This document shows positions 39,509-54,085 of a stretch of 64,000 nucleotides of DNA, one piece after another. Source of the stretch: Hydractinia symbiolongicarpus (Eukaryota; Cnidaria; Hydrozoa; Anthoathecata; Hydractiniidae); NCBI RefSeq assembly GCF_029227915.1, contig NC_079883.1, positions 7,750,001 to 7,814,000 on the forward strand. The letters are read 5' to 3'. A program made the translations under genes and the position numbers. The notes below the pieces were generated by a model, which had not been told where the DNA came from, searched no databases, and saw only the letters and a list, made by a program, of their open reading frames with translations. Each line of letters opens with the position of its first letter. Position 1 is the first letter of the stretch.

Positions 39509-40060
39509 TTATTTTTTTGCGGTCTTCTTTGCTGCCTTTTTGGGAGTCTTTTTGACCTTCTTTGCTGCAGGTTTTTTAGCAACAGGCTTCTTTGTGGGTT
39601 TCTTAGCTGCTGGTTTCTTAGCCGAGGCTTTCTTTGTGGCAGGCTTCTTTGCTGCTTTCTTTGGCGTGCTCTTCTTTGCTGGCTTCTTTTTTGGTGTACT
39701 TTTCTTTGCAGTAGGCTTCTTTGCCGTTGGCTTTTTTGCTGCGGCCTTTTTCTTAGGTTTTTCTTTTTTTACCTGACCTAGCTTGAATGATCCAGAAGCA
39801 CCAGTGCCTTTAGTTTGAATCAAATCGCCTGATGTTACTCCTCGTTTAAGAGCCATTTTCAGATGATGATCTGAGTTTTCAGCAACTTTGTAATTTGCAT
39901 GAATATATTTTGTAATAGCTTGGCGAGATGAACCACCGCGTTCCTTTAGGGTAGCGATAGCAGCCTTGATCATGTCCACATATTTAGGGTGATCAGCTGT
40001 CTTCTTTGCAGCAGGTTTCTTCTTGGGTGCGATTTTCTTTGGAGAAGCTGCTTCACTCAT
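39509..40060 (-). CDS. H1: Histone H1, copy 7
   Basis: Protein identical to copy 1; stem-loop at 39461-39476. Confidence 0.97.
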   Translation of the reverse strand: MSEAASPKKIAPKKKPAAKKTADHPKYVDMIKAAIATLKERGGSSRQAITKYIHANYKVAENSDHHLKMALKRGVTSGDLIQTKGTGASGSFKLGQVKKEKPKKKAAAKKPTAKKPTAKKSTPKKKPAKKSTPKKAAKKPATKKASAKKPAAKKPTKKPVAKKPAAKKVKKTPKKAAKKTAKK

Positions 40061-40639
40061 TTTTAATGTTTTCTTACAACAATCCAACGATAAACGATGC
40101 TTGTTATCACAGTAGAAGTATACTAAACATTACCGTGTAAATGAGATATAATTTAAGACGGTGCGAAGTATGCGGACGTAAAAGTACCACTCCCGGGAAT
40201 TGATTTGGCGCGAAAACAGAAATGTGTGTTTCTGTACATCGTATAATGTCCGTTTTGGGTGCCGCGACTATGCGAAAGCATGTTAATTTTTATTTGTAGT
40301 ACGACGCAATAGTCTGCAAGAGAAGCTGCTGGAGTTTGAGGTCTTCAGCATTACATCTAGTCTGTTAATTTGGGCTTCTTCCGCGCTCGTGTTAGGATTT
40401 TCATAAAGCGTTCTTTGGTTTGCGTTGCGTATGTCGGCCTACATCATCGACACGGCCTGTTTCCGGCTATTAGGAGCAATTCATATATTGGGCACTGCGT
40501 TTCGACTTTTTTATTAGACCACAGTAAAAAAATTCACTCACAGAAGTCCCTTTCTTTCATGGCTACAAACACGAAGAATTCTGTCGTAAGTAAAACGAAT
40601 GCGCAAGCCAAAATGACGATGGGGCGAAGTCATAAGCAT

Positions 40640-40712
40640 GGCCCTGTGGCCCAATGGATAAGGCATCTGACTACGAATCAGGGGATTCCAGGTTCGACTC
40701 CTGGCAGGGTCG
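40640..40712 (+). tRNA. tRNA-Arg(ACG): tRNA-Arg(ACG), copy 7
   Basis: Same 73 nt as copy 1; late hairpin/T-run at 40892-40918. Confidence 0.96.
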
Positions 40713-41034
40713 CACTGTCGCATTTCGGCTGCATGGTCTACTGTGTAACGCGCGCGCACGTTCTGGCGTAATGCGTTGATAAACGGAATGTACGCAGACA
40801 TATTGGAAAGTAATATCACGCACTTAGTATCGTCGCCTTTGTTAGCATTCATGTAAGTTACCATCCACTCGCTACAGTCGCTCTCCATCCTACGGCTAAA
40901 TCAACAGCCGTGATTTTTACTATGTCGCCGTCCATCCGTACGCGGTGACAGTTGTAAGCTTTACAGTAACGTGACATGCTCCACAAGCAGTTACGGTGTG
41001 TGGACGATGCCTATCATGGCAACGCTTGTTCTTT

Positions 41035-41221
41035 ATCGCTTCTCGGCCTAATGGCTAAGATCAAGTGTAGTATCTGTTCTTATCAGTTTAATATCTGGTA
41101 GGCCATTCTCTGAATGGTCAGTATATTAATCTGATTTTTGGCCTTGGGTCATGGAGGTGGATTCATTCACGCCGTGACCACGGGTTGCCTTGGTGTTGCA
41201 CTATTACCGATGGCGGCCCAC
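41035..41221 (+). ncRNA. U2: U2 snRNA, copy 8
   Basis: Same sequence as copy 1; candidate PSE at 40981-40989. Confidence 0.95.
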
Positions 41222-41411
41222 ATAAGCAATAAAAGAATAATAGCAGTCCTCTTTCCGACGGCACTCTGCATAGTCTACGGCGGGAACAAAACGCGTACAC
41301 TGGGGGAGAATACAGCCTATGCCCCGCGACACGGCAGTTTATAACACACTCAAGCCACAAGCATTAACAAACTTTGAAGGGTACCCTCATGCTACGGTGC
41401 AGTTCCAACTC

Positions 41412-41576
41412 ATACTTACCTGACGGGGAAGTAAAGACTGATCAATGAGGGTTTTCTTCCAGAGTGAGGCTCTTGCATTGCACTACGCTTGGGCTGACCT
41501 CTGCGATTACTGCAAACGTCAGTAACTCGACCGTACAATTTCTGGTAGTGGGGGCCTGCGTCCGCGCTCGCCCCCT
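41412..41576 (+). ncRNA. U1: U1 snRNA, copy 8
   Basis: Same sequence as copy 1; candidate PSE at 41355-41363. Confidence 0.95.
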
Positions 41577-41903
41577 CCTTAAGTCAAAATGAATGAGCTT
41601 AGAAAAGTTGCGCGGCCAAATGTCGGTGGTGACTTAAACGCTAAGGTAAAACCTCGCTTGGCTGTTACGAAACGTGATTGCGATATAAGTCCTCGGAAGG
41701 CGGCGGAATTTTATTTTATTTGCCATTCCGTCAGGGTTATTGGATGATCGGCAATAGATCGAGTTTGTATGCATTTGAAAGCTCTTTTTTCTCGTACTAT
41801 CACCTGAAAATGTCGTAGGAAAATGTCATAGGAAACACTTTCAACAACCGCCACGTTCCTTAATTGTTATAACAAGAAATATATCACAGCAAATGAAAAT
41901 GAA

Positions 41904-42023
41904 AAGCCTACGACACCGGGAGTTCCCAGGCGGTCCCCCATCCAAGTACTATCCCGGCCCGACGATGCTTAACTTCCGTGATCAGACGAGAACGGGTGTG
42001 TTCATCGTGGTATGGCCGTAGAC
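41904..42023 (-). rRNA. 5S rRNA: 5S rRNA, copy 8
   Basis: Same 120-nt gene as copy 1. Confidence 0.96.
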
Positions 42024-42220
42024 ATTAGTAGGTGCAAATACGTGCAATTTATTTTGACGTTGTGATCAAATTTTTTTATTTAATTTCTTTGAGTTACTTA
42101 GGACAAGGCGTATGCATGGATTATCTATTAGACTTTAAGGTTATAGTTTTGTGAAAAAAACAATGTTTTTTTAAAGATGTGTGGCTATAAAAATAGCCGT
42201 TGTTTTCTGAGTGTAGCGGT

Positions 42221-42601
42221 TTACTTCTTCTGTCCTTTGTCGTTCTTCTTTGGGAGTAAGACAGCTTGAATGTTTGGCAAAACACCACCAGCTGCAATGG
42301 TTACACCGCTCAAAAGTTTGTTTAATTCTTCATCATTACGAACAGCCAATTGTAAATGTCTTGGAATAATCCTAGCTTTTTTGTTGTCTCTTGCTGCGTT
42401 ACCAGCCAACTCCAATATCTCAGCAGATAAATATTCCAAGACGGCTGCTAAGTAAACTGGTGCTCCAGATCCAATTCGGTTAGCATAGTGCCCTCTACGA
42501 AGGAATCTATGCACTCTACCGACTGGAAATTGAAGTCCAGCTCTTGAGGATCTTGTCTTGGCTTTAGCCTTAGCTTTTCCACCTTTTCCACGTCCAGACA
42601 T
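42221..42601 (-). CDS. H2A: Histone H2A, copy 8
   Basis: Protein identical to copy 1; stem-loop at 42183-42198. Confidence 0.98.
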   Translation of the reverse strand: MSGRGKGGKAKAKAKTRSSRAGLQFPVGRVHRFLRRGHYANRIGSGAPVYLAAVLEYLSAEILELAGNAARDNKKARIIPRHLQLAVRNDEELNKLLSGVTIAAGGVLPNIQAVLLPKKNDKGQKK

Positions 42602-42885
42602 AACTGCGATTTGATTTGTAAGTTAATACAAAAACGTACGAATATTTAACGTAAGTGTTAACGAAATAAACTTTACTCGTTTTTTCATCATAAAAATAGG
42701 ATCGAAATCATGTTTTTTTAACCAATCATAATTAAGTATTAAACAAAAGATTTTTTTTTTAACCAATTAAATTGCGTATCGGCGTTTTCGGATCGAATTC
42801 GATCCGATTTTTTTACTTATAAACAAAAAGTTTTGACTTGCAGTTTAATGCTTATTTACAAGTTAAGTAGCAAAAATTTTTAACC

Positions 42886-43290
42886 ATGTCTGACGCAGCA
42901 GCTAAAGGAGGAAAACAGGCACCTAAAGTAGCCAAGAAAGGTGAAAAAAGAGCCGGCAAAAAAGGAGGAAAGATTGGTGGAACTGGTGAAAAGAAACGCA
43001 AGAGAAAGAGAAAGGAAAGTTATGCTATTTACATCTACAATGTTTTGAAACAAGTTCACCCAGATGTCGGAGTTTCAAGCAAAGCTATGAGCATCATGAA
43101 CTCATTTGTCAACGACATCTTTGAGCGCATTGCTTCCGAAGCTTCGCGTTTGGCTCTTCAAAACAAAAAGTCGACCATCTCTTCTCGTGAAATTCAAACC
43201 GCAGTACGTCTTCTCTTGCCTGGAGAACTTGCAAAACACGCAGTCAGTGAAGGAACAAAAGCCGTCACAAAATACACAAGCAGCAAGTAA
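42886..43290 (+). CDS. H2B: Histone H2B, copy 8
   Basis: Protein identical to copy 1; variant stem-loop at 43314-43329. Confidence 0.98.
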   Translation: MSDAAAKGGKQAPKVAKKGEKRAGKKGGKIGGTGEKKRKRKRKESYAIYIYNVLKQVHPDVGVSSKAMSIMNSFVNDIFERIASEASRLALQNKKSTISSREIQTAVRLLLPGELAKHAVSEGTKAVTKYTSSK

Positions 43291-43750
43291 ACCAACGTCT
43301 ACCAAACACAAACGGTCTTTTTTAAGACCACACATCTTTAAAAAAACATTTACTTGGCGTCACTACAAGTTAACCGAAGTTAATAAAACTTCTAAATAAT
43401 GTGCTTAAGAACACTAGCCTACATTTAAAATACTTCCCCATGTGTGTGTGGATTAGCTTCACTTTTCATACGTATTATTAGCTGTACTTGCAGAAAAGAC
43501 AAGTACATTGATCCATGTTATTGCTTACATTTAACTTAACCCAGCTTTTCACGGAAACACTCCCAGGCAAATTAACCCTACAAAGTATTTCTAAATTTTT
43601 TTTGTGTCATATATGACATAGTATCGTATAGCAATAAATGTAACTGTGACAAGACTTTACACATTGTGTAATTTGGAAGCGTGCACAAAGTAATGTTTTA
43701 AAAGATTTGTGGCTATAAAAATAGCCGTTTTTGTTGAGCAATGACAACGC

Positions 43751-44107
<357 letters not shown>

Positions 44108-44585
44108 TTAACAGAATTCAGACAGCTTTAAAAAGAGGCCATAAAATTACCTACTGCTCGTGGAAACACCCTAATTAACCAATAGAGTTGCGTCATTACA
44201 AAATGTTCCGAACATTTTGTACATTTTTTTAAGTAAAACTGTAGTTTTTTTAAAAATTCGTGGTCTTAATGTTTCAGTAAGGCAATAAATTTGGCATCGT
44301 TGGAATTCGCCAAACCTTCTGCTACTTACTAAAAAAAAAAAAAGTCAAAAGCTTTTGTGTATCAGAAGATACAGCCGTTTTCCCGTAGCCAAAAAACACA
44401 GATTTTATAAAAATGTTAAAGTAATGAGCGTAATGTCATTATGCAGCCAATCAGAAATTACTTTCTTAGCACCAATCAAATGGTTTGTTTTGAACCTTAG
44501 CTGTCAATCAATATGAGAAATAAAACTTTGGCGCGATAGTGCATTTTAGACCGTCTTGTGTATCCGTACTACATCGACTTCTTAA

Positions 44586-44999
<414 letters not shown>

Positions 45000-45360
45000 G
45001 CATCTTACCAAACAAAAAACGGCTATTTTTATAGCCACACATCCATAAAAAATATTACGGCTAGCTTTTTATATCAAACTTTGTCCTGCTTTCTGTTTAA
45101 ATTTTATGCTACATAAAAATTTTATGCTACATAAAGTTTGACAATGTTAAAAATATGAAGGGCAAGAAAAGTAAAAGCAAGAAAATAAGAAATTTAAAAA
45201 CGAAAATACTTAAACTTAGGGAATCTAATCTTAAATTTACTCTTTTTTAACTGTTTAAGTGACTTAAACAAGTTTAACTTTGTACCAAGATAATGTTTTT
45301 TTGTAAATGTGTGGCTATAAAAATAGCCGTTTGTTAATGTAATAGCCAGATACACACAAA

Positions 45361-45912
45361 TTATTTTTTTGCGGTCTTCTTTGCTGCCTTTTTGGGAGTC
45401 TTTTTGACCTTCTTTGCTGCAGGTTTTTTAGCAACAGGCTTCTTTGTGGGTTTCTTAGCTGCTGGTTTCTTAGCCGAGGCTTTCTTTGTGGCAGGCTTCT
45501 TTGCTGCTTTCTTTGGCGTGCTCTTCTTTGCTGGCTTCTTTTTTGGTGTACTTTTCTTTGCAGTAGGCTTCTTTGCCGTTGGCTTTTTTGCTGCGGCCTT
45601 TTTCTTAGGTTTTTCTTTTTTTACCTGACCTAGCTTGAATGATCCAGAAGCACCAGTGCCTTTAGTTTGAATCAAATCGCCTGATGTTACTCCTCGTTTA
45701 AGAGCCATTTTCAGATGATGATCTGAGTTTTCAGCAACTTTGTAATTTGCATGAATATATTTTGTAATAGCTTGGCGAGATGAACCACCGCGTTCCTTTA
45801 GGGTAGCGATAGCAGCCTTGATCATGTCCACATATTTAGGGTGATCAGCTGTCTTCTTTGCAGCAGGTTTCTTCTTGGGTGCGATTTTCTTTGGAGAAGC
45901 TGCTTCACTCAT
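45361..45912 (-). CDS. H1: Histone H1, copy 8
   Basis: Protein identical to copy 1; stem-loop at 45313-45328. Confidence 0.97.
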   Translation of the reverse strand: MSEAASPKKIAPKKKPAAKKTADHPKYVDMIKAAIATLKERGGSSRQAITKYIHANYKVAENSDHHLKMALKRGVTSGDLIQTKGTGASGSFKLGQVKKEKPKKKAAAKKPTAKKPTAKKSTPKKKPAKKSTPKKAAKKPATKKASAKKPAAKKPTKKPVAKKPAAKKVKKTPKKAAKKTAKK

Positions 45913-46492
45913 TTTTAATGTTTTCTTACAACAATCCAACGATAAACGATGCTTGTTATCACAGTAGAAGTATACTAAACATTACCGTGTAAATGAGATA
46001 TAATTTAAGACGGTGCGAAGTATGCGGACGTAAAAGTACCACTCCCGGGAATTGATTTGGCGCGAAAACAGAAATGTGTGTTTCTGTACATCGTATAATG
46101 TCCGTTTTGGGTGCCGCGACTATGCGAAAGCATGTTAATTTTTATTTGTAGTACGACGCAATAGTCTGCAAGAGAAGCTGCTGGAGTTTGAGGTCTTCAG
46201 CATTACATCTAGTCTGTTAATTTGGGCTTCTTCCGCGCTCGTGTTAGGATTTTCATAAAGCGTTCTTTGGTTTGCGTTGCGTATGTCGGCCTACATCATC
46301 GACACGGCCTGTTTCCGGCTATTAGGAGCAATTCATATATTGGGCACTGCGTTTCGACTTTTTTATTAGACCACAGTAAAAAAATTCACTCACAGAAGTC
46401 CCTTTCTTTCATGGCTACAAACACGAAGAATTCTGTCGTAAGTAAAACGAATGCGCAAGCCAAAATGACGATGGGGCTGAAGTCATAAGCAT

Positions 46493-46565
46493 GGCCCTGT
46501 GGCCCAATGGATAAGGCATCTGACTACGAATCAGGGGATTCCAGGTTCGACTCCTGGCAGGGTCG
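46493..46565 (+). tRNA. tRNA-Arg(ACG): tRNA-Arg(ACG), copy 8
   Basis: Same 73 nt as copy 1. The T inserted at 46478 is in its 5' flank and does not touch the A and B boxes. Late hairpin/T-run at 46745-46771. Confidence 0.96.
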
Positions 46566-46887
46566 CACTGTCGCATTTCGGCTGCATGGTCTACTGTGTA
46601 ACGCGCGCGCACGTTCTGGCGTAATGCGTTGATAAACGGAATGTACGCAGACATATTGGAAAGTAATATCACGCACTTAGTATCGTCGCCTTTGTTAGCA
46701 TTCATGTAAGTTACCATCCACTCGCTACAGTCGCTCTCCATCCTACGGCTAAATCAACAGCCGTGATTTTTACTATGTCGCCGTCCATCCGTACGCGGTG
46801 ACAGTTGTAAGCTTTACAGTAACGTGACATGCTCCACAAGCAGTTACGGTGTGTGGACGATGCCTATCATGGCAACGCTTGTTCTTT

Positions 46888-47074
46888 ATCGCTTCTCGGC
46901 CTAATGGCTAAGATCAAGTGTAGTATCTGTTCTTATCAGTTTAATATCTGGTAGGCCATTCTCTGAATGGTCAGTATATTAATCTGATTTTTGGCCTTGG
47001 GTCATGGAGGTGGATTCATTCACGCCGTGACCACGGGTTGCCTTGGTGTTGCACTATTACCGATGGCGGCCCAC
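46888..47074 (+). ncRNA. U2: U2 snRNA, copy 9
   Basis: Same sequence as copy 1; candidate PSE at 46834-46842. Confidence 0.95.
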
Positions 47075-47264
47075 ATAAGCAATAAAAGAATAATAGCAGT
47101 CCTCTTTCCGACGGCACTCTGCATAGTCTACGGCGGGAACAAAACGCGTACACTGGGGGAGAATACAGCCTATGCCCCGCGACACGGCAGTTTATAACAC
47201 ACTCAAGCCACAAGCATTAACAAACTTTGAAGGGTACCCTCATGCTACGGTGCAGTTCCAACTC

Positions 47265-47429
47265 ATACTTACCTGACGGGGAAGTAAAGACTGATCAATG
47301 AGGGTTTTCTTCCAGAGTGAGGCTCTTGCATTGCACTACGCTTGGGCTGACCTCTGCGATTACTGCAAACGTCAGTAACTCGACCGTACAATTTCTGGTA
47401 GTGGGGGCCTGCGTCCGCGCTCGCCCCCT
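47265..47429 (+). ncRNA. U1: U1 snRNA, copy 9
   Basis: Same sequence as copy 1; candidate PSE at 47208-47216. Confidence 0.95.
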
Positions 47430-47756
47430 CCTTAAGTCAAAATGAATGAGCTTAGAAAAGTTGCGCGGCCAAATGTCGGTGGTGACTTAAACGCTAAGGT
47501 AAAACCTCGCTTGGCTGTTACGAAACGTGATTGCGATATAAGTCCTCGGAAGGCGGCGGAATTTTATTTTATTTGCCATTCCGTCAGGGTTATTGGATGA
47601 TCGGCAATAGATCGAGTTTGTATGCATTTGAAAGCTCTTTTTTCTCGTACTATCACCTGAAAATGTCGTAGGAAAATGTCATAGGAAACACTTTCAACAA
47701 CCGCCACGTTCCTTAATTGTTATAACAAGAAATATATCACAGCAAATGAAAATGAA

Positions 47757-47876
47757 AAGCCTACGACACCGGGAGTTCCCAGGCGGTCCCCCATCCAAGT
47801 ACTATCCCGGCCCGACGATGCTTAACTTCCGTGATCAGACGAGAACGGGTGTGTTCATCGTGGTATGGCCGTAGAC
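47757..47876 (-). rRNA. 5S rRNA: 5S rRNA, copy 9
   Basis: Same 120-nt gene as copy 1. Confidence 0.96.
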
Positions 47877-48074
47877 ATTAGTAGGTGCAAATACGTGCAA
47901 TTTATTTTGACGTTGTGATCAAATTTTTTTATTTAATTTCTTTGAGTTACTTAGGACAAGGCGTATGCATGGATTATCTATTAGACTTTAAGGTTATAGT
48001 TTTGTGAAAAAAACAATGTTTTTTTTAAAGATGTGTGGCTATAAAAATAGCCGTTGTTTTCTGAGTGTAGCGGT

Positions 48075-48247
48075 TTACTTCTTCTGTCCTTTGTCGTTCT
48101 TCTTTGGGAGTAAGACAGCTTGAATGTTTGGCAAAACACCACCAGCTGCAATGGTTACACCGCTCAAAAGTTTGTTTAATTCTTCATCATTACGAACAGC
48201 CAATTGTAAATGTCTTGGAATAATCCTAGCTTTTTTGTTGTCTCTTG
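48075..48247 (-). CDS. H2A: Histone H2A, copy 9, partial at gap
   Basis: Codons for residues 71-126 and the stop are present and identical to copy 1; the N-terminal part lies in the N run. It is broken by missing sequence, not by mutation. Stem-loop at 48037-48052. The extra T at 48019-48026 falls in the putative downstream element. Confidence 0.95.
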
Positions 48248-48747
48248 NNNNNNNNNNNNNNNNNNNNNNNNNNNNNNNNNNNNNNNNNNNNNNNNNNNNN
48301 NNNNNNNNNNNNNNNNNNNNNNNNNNNNNNNNNNNNNNNNNNNNNNNNNNNNNNNNNNNNNNNNNNNNNNNNNNNNNNNNNNNNNNNNNNNNNNNNNNNN
48401 NNNNNNNNNNNNNNNNNNNNNNNNNNNNNNNNNNNNNNNNNNNNNNNNNNNNNNNNNNNNNNNNNNNNNNNNNNNNNNNNNNNNNNNNNNNNNNNNNNNN
48501 NNNNNNNNNNNNNNNNNNNNNNNNNNNNNNNNNNNNNNNNNNNNNNNNNNNNNNNNNNNNNNNNNNNNNNNNNNNNNNNNNNNNNNNNNNNNNNNNNNNN
48601 NNNNNNNNNNNNNNNNNNNNNNNNNNNNNNNNNNNNNNNNNNNNNNNNNNNNNNNNNNNNNNNNNNNNNNNNNNNNNNNNNNNNNNNNNNNNNNNNNNNN
48701 NNNNNNNNNNNNNNNNNNNNNNNNNNNNNNNNNNNNNNNNNNNNNNN
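48248..48747. other. Assembly gap, exactly 500 N
   Basis: A round-number run of N between two oppositely oriented parts of the same array. Its length is probably a placeholder, so the true distance and orientation across it are unknown. Confidence 0.97.
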
Positions 48748-48932
48748 AGCCGTAGGATGGAGAGCGACTGTAGCGAGTGGATGGTAACTTACATGAATGC
48801 TAACAAAGGCGACGATACTAAGTGCGTGATATTACTTTCCAATATGTCTGCGTACATTCCGTTTATCAACGCATTACGCCAGAACGTGCGCGCGCGTTAC
48901 ACAGTAGACCATGCAGCCGAAATGCGACAGTG

Positions 48933-49005
48933 CGACCCTGCCAGGAGTCGAACCTGGAATCCCCTGATTCGTAGTCAGATGCCTTATCCATTGGGCCACA
49001 GGGCC
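48933..49005 (-). tRNA. tRNA-Arg(ACG): tRNA-Arg(ACG), inverted copy 1
   Basis: Same 73 nt as copy 1, opposite strand. Its 3' flank runs into the gap 185 nt downstream, so the T-run is not seen. Confidence 0.96.
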
Positions 49006-49584
49006 ATGCTTATGACTTCGCCCCATCGTCATTTTGGCTTGCGCATTCGTTTTACTTACGACAGAATTCTTCGTGTTTGTAGCCATGAAAGAAAGGGACT
49101 TCTGTGAGTGAATTTTTTTACTGTGGTCTAATAAAAAAGTCGAAACGCAGTGCCCAATATATGAATTGCTCCTAATAGCCGGAAACAGGCCGTGTCGATG
49201 ATGTAGGCCGACATACGCAACGCAAACCAAAGAACGCTTTATGAAAATCCTAACACGAGCGCGGAAGAAGCCCAAATTAACAGACTAGATGTAATGCTGA
49301 AGACCTCAAACTCCAGCAGCTTCTCTTGCAGACTATTGCGTCGTACTACAAATAAAAATTAACATGCTTTCGCATAGTCGCGGCACCCAAAACGGACATT
49401 ATACGATGTACAGAAACACACATTTCTGTTTTCGCGCCAAATCAATTCCCGGGAGTGGTACTTTTACGTCCGCATACTTCGCACCGTCTTAAATTATATC
49501 TCATTTACACGGTAATGTTTAGTATACTTCTACTGTGATAACAAGCATCGTTTATCGTTGGATTGTTGTAAGAAAACATTAAAA

Positions 49585-50136
49585 ATGAGTGAAGCAGCTT
49601 CTCCAAAGAAAATCGCACCCAAGAAGAAACCTGCTGCAAAGAAGACAGCTGATCACCCTAAATATGTGGACATGATCAAGGCTGCTATCGCTACCCTAAA
49701 GGAACGCGGTGGTTCATCTCGCCAAGCTATTACAAAATATATTCATGCAAATTACAAAGTTGCTGAAAACTCAGATCATCATCTGAAAATGGCTCTTAAA
49801 CGAGGAGTAACATCAGGCGATTTGATTCAAACTAAAGGCACTGGTGCTTCTGGATCATTCAAGCTAGGTCAGGTAAAAAAAGAAAAACCTAAGAAAAAGG
49901 CCGCAGCAAAAAAGCCAACGGCAAAGAAGCCTACTGCAAAGAAAAGTACACCAAAAAAGAAGCCAGCAAAGAAGAGCACGCCAAAGAAAGCAGCAAAGAA
50001 GCCTGCCACAAAGAAAGCCTCGGCTAAGAAACCAGCAGCTAAGAAACCCACAAAGAAGCCTGTTGCTAAAAAACCTGCAGCAAAGAAGGTCAAAAAGACT
50101 CCCAAAAAGGCAGCAAAGAAGACCGCAAAAAAATAA
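49585..50136 (+). CDS. H1: Histone H1, inverted copy 1
   Basis: Protein identical to copy 1; stem-loop at 50169-50184. In this orientation the frame upstream of the ATG can be read directly: it opens with TTG at 49558, so 49585 is the first ATG. Confidence 0.97.
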   Translation: MSEAASPKKIAPKKKPAAKKTADHPKYVDMIKAAIATLKERGGSSRQAITKYIHANYKVAENSDHHLKMALKRGVTSGDLIQTKGTGASGSFKLGQVKKEKPKKKAAAKKPTAKKPTAKKSTPKKKPAKKSTPKKAAKKPATKKASAKKPAAKKPTKKPVAKKPAAKKVKKTPKKAAKKTAKK

Positions 50137-50497
50137 TTTGTGTGTATCTGGCTATTACATTAACAAACGGCTATTTTTATAGCCACACATTTACAAAAAA
50201 ACATTATCTTGGTACAAAGTTAAACTTGTTTAAGTCACTTAAACAGTTAAAAAAGAGTAAATTTAAGATTAGATTCCCTAAGTTTAAGTATTTTCGTTTT
50301 TAAATTTCTTATTTTCTTGCTTTTACTTTTCTTGCCCTTCATATTTTTAACATTGTCAAACTTTATGTAGCATAAAATTTTTATGTAGCATAAAATTTAA
50401 ACAGAAAGCAGGACAAAGTTTGATATAAAAAGCTAGCCGTAATATTTTTTATGGATGTGTGGCTATAAAAATAGCCGTTTTTTGTTTGGTAAGATGC

Positions 50498-50911
<414 letters not shown>

Positions 50912-51389
50912 TTAAGAAGTCGATGTAGTACGGATACACAAGACGGTCTAAAATGCACTATCGCGCCAAAGTTTTATTTCTCATATTGATTGACAGCTAA
51001 GGTTCAAAACAAACCATTTGATTGGTGCTAAGAAAGTAATTTCTGATTGGCTGCATAATGACATTACGCTCATTACTTTAACATTTTTATAAAATCTGTG
51101 TTTTTTGGCTACGGGAAAACGGCTGTATCTTCTGATACACAAAAGCTTTTGACTTTTTTTTTTTTTAGTAAGTAGCAGAAGGTTTGGCGAATTCCAACGA
51201 TGCCAAATTTATTGCCTTACTGAAACATTAAGACCACGAATTTTTAAAAAAACTACAGTTTTACTTAAAAAAATGTACAAAATGTTCGGAACATTTTGTA
51301 ATGACGCAACTCTATTGGTTAATTAGGGTGTTTCCACGAGCAGTAGGTAATTTTATGGCCTCTTTTTAAAGCTGTCTGAATTCTGTTAA

Positions 51390-51746
<357 letters not shown>

Positions 51747-52206
51747 GCGTTGTCATTGCTCAACAAAAACGGCTATTTTTATAGCCACAAATCTTTTAAA
51801 ACATTACTTTGTGCACGCTTCCAAATTACACAATGTGTAAAGTCTTGTCACAGTTACATTTATTGCTATACGATACTATGTCATATATGACACAAAAAAA
51901 ATTTAGAAATACTTTGTAGGGTTAATTTGCCTGGGAGTGTTTCCGTGAAAAGCTGGGTTAAGTTAAATGTAAGCAATAACATGGATCAATGTACTTGTCT
52001 TTTCTGCAAGTACAGCTAATAATACGTATGAAAAGTGAAGCTAATCCACACACACATGGGGAAGTATTTTAAATGTAGGCTAGTGTTCTTAAGCACATTA
52101 TTTAGAAGTTTTATTAACTTCGGTTAACTTGTAGTGACGCCAAGTAAATGTTTTTTTAAAGATGTGTGGTCTTAAAAAAGACCGTTTGTGTTTGGTAGAC
52201 GTTGGT

Positions 52207-52611
52207 TTACTTGCTGCTTGTGTATTTTGTGACGGCTTTTGTTCCTTCACTGACTGCGTGTTTTGCAAGTTCTCCAGGCAAGAGAAGACGTACTGCGGTT
52301 TGAATTTCACGAGAAGAGATGGTCGACTTTTTGTTTTGAAGAGCCAAACGCGAAGCTTCGGAAGCAATGCGCTCAAAGATGTCGTTGACAAATGAGTTCA
52401 TGATGCTCATAGCTTTGCTTGAAACTCCGACATCTGGGTGAACTTGTTTCAAAACATTGTAGATGTAAATAGCATAACTTTCCTTTCTCTTTCTCTTGCG
52501 TTTCTTTTCACCAGTTCCACCAATCTTTCCTCCTTTTTTGCCGGCTCTTTTTTCACCTTTCTTGGCTACTTTAGGTGCCTGTTTTCCTCCTTTAGCTGCT
52601 GCGTCAGACAT
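52207..52611 (-). CDS. H2B: Histone H2B, inverted copy 1
   Basis: Protein identical to copy 1; variant stem-loop at 52168-52183. Confidence 0.98.
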   Translation of the reverse strand: MSDAAAKGGKQAPKVAKKGEKRAGKKGGKIGGTGEKKRKRKRKESYAIYIYNVLKQVHPDVGVSSKAMSIMNSFVNDIFERIASEASRLALQNKKSTISSREIQTAVRLLLPGELAKHAVSEGTKAVTKYTSSK

Positions 52612-52895
52612 GGTTAAAAATTTTTGCTACTTAACTTGTAAATAAGCATTAAACTGCAAGTCAAAACTTTTTGTTTATAAGTAAAAAAATCGGATCGAAT
52701 TCGATCCGAAAACGCCGATACGCAATTTAATTGGTTAAAAAAAAAATCTTTTGTTTAATACTTAATTATGATTGGTTAAAAAAACATGATTTCGATCCTA
52801 TTTTTATGATGAAAAAACGAGTAAAGTTTATTTCGTTAACACTTACGTTAAATATTCGTACGTTTTTGTATTAACTTACAAATCAAATCGCAGTT

Positions 52896-53276
52896 ATGTC
52901 TGGACGTGGAAAAGGTGGAAAAGCTAAGGCTAAAGCCAAGACAAGATCCTCAAGAGCTGGACTTCAATTTCCAGTCGGTAGAGTGCATAGATTCCTTCGT
53001 AGAGGGCACTATGCTAACCGAATTGGATCTGGAGCACCAGTTTACTTAGCAGCCGTCTTGGAATATTTATCTGCTGAGATATTGGAGTTGGCTGGTAACG
53101 CAGCAAGAGACAACAAAAAAGCTAGGATTATTCCAAGACATTTACAATTGGCTGTTCGTAATGATGAAGAATTAAACAAACTTTTGAGCGGTGTAACCAT
53201 TGCAGCTGGTGGTGTTTTGCCAAACATTCAAGCTGTCTTACTCCCAAAGAAGAACGACAAAGGACAGAAGAAGTAA
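52896..53276 (+). CDS. H2A: Histone H2A, inverted copy 1
   Basis: Protein identical to copy 1; stem-loop at 53299-53314. Confidence 0.98.
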   Translation: MSGRGKGGKAKAKAKTRSSRAGLQFPVGRVHRFLRRGHYANRIGSGAPVYLAAVLEYLSAEILELAGNAARDNKKARIIPRHLQLAVRNDEELNKLLSGVTIAAGGVLPNIQAVLLPKKNDKGQKK

Positions 53277-53473
53277 ACCGCTACACTCAGAAAACAACGG
53301 CTATTTTTATAGCCACACATCTTTAAAAAAACATTGTTTTTTTCACAAAACTATAACCTTAAAGTCTAATAGATAATCCATGCATACGCCTTGTCCTAAG
53401 TAACTCAAAGAAATTAAATAAAAAAATTTGATCACAACGTCAAAATAAATTGCACGTATTTGCACCTACTAAT

Positions 53474-53593
53474 GTCTACGGCCATACCACGATGAACACA
53501 CCCGTTCTCGTCTGATCACGGAAGTTAAGCATCGTCGGGCCGGGATAGTACTTGGATGGGGGACCGCCTGGGAACTCCCGGTGTCGTAGGCTT
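53474..53593 (+). rRNA. 5S rRNA: 5S rRNA, inverted copy 1
   Basis: Same 120-nt gene as copy 1, read directly on the + strand; TTTTCATTTT follows. Confidence 0.96.
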
Positions 53594-53920
53594 TTCATTT
53601 TCATTTGCTGTGATATATTTCTTGTTATAACAATTAAGGAACGTGGCGGTTGTTGAAAGTGTTTCCTATGACATTTTCCTACGACATTTTCAGGTGATAG
53701 TACGAGAAAAAAGAGCTTTCAAATGCATACAAACTCGATCTATTGCCGATCATCCAATAACCCTGACGGAATGGCAAATAAAATAAAATTCCGCCGCCTT
53801 CCGAGGACTTATATCGCAATCACGTTTCGTAACAGCCAAGCGAGGTTTTACCTTAGCGTTTAAGTCACCACCGACATTTGGCCGCGCAACTTTTCTAAGC
53901 TCATTCATTTTGACTTAAGG

Positions 53921-54085
53921 AGGGGGCGAGCGCGGACGCAGGCCCCCACTACCAGAAATTGTACGGTCGAGTTACTGACGTTTGCAGTAATCGCAGAGGT
54001 CAGCCCAAGCGTAGTGCAATGCAAGAGCCTCACTCTGGAAGAAAACCCTCATTGATCAGTCTTTACTTCCCCGTCAGGTAAGTAT
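53921..54085 (-). ncRNA. U1: U1 snRNA, inverted copy 1
   Basis: Same sequence as copy 1; candidate PSE at 54134-54142. Confidence 0.95.

Larger units (their letters stand above)
46819..48247 (+). repeat. Tandem unit 9, truncated by gap
   Basis: First 1,429 bp of a unit, ending inside H2A at the N run. The T-run at 48019-48026 has 8 Ts where the other copies have 7. Confidence 0.95.

Noticed and set aside
48248-48747. A genuine chromosomal inversion at the gap
   Set aside because: There is no junction sequence; contig misorientation explains it more simply. Kept only as a finding to test.
48124-49107. 327-codon frame running through the N run
   Set aside because: It joins an H2A antisense shadow to a tRNA antisense shadow across 500 Ns.
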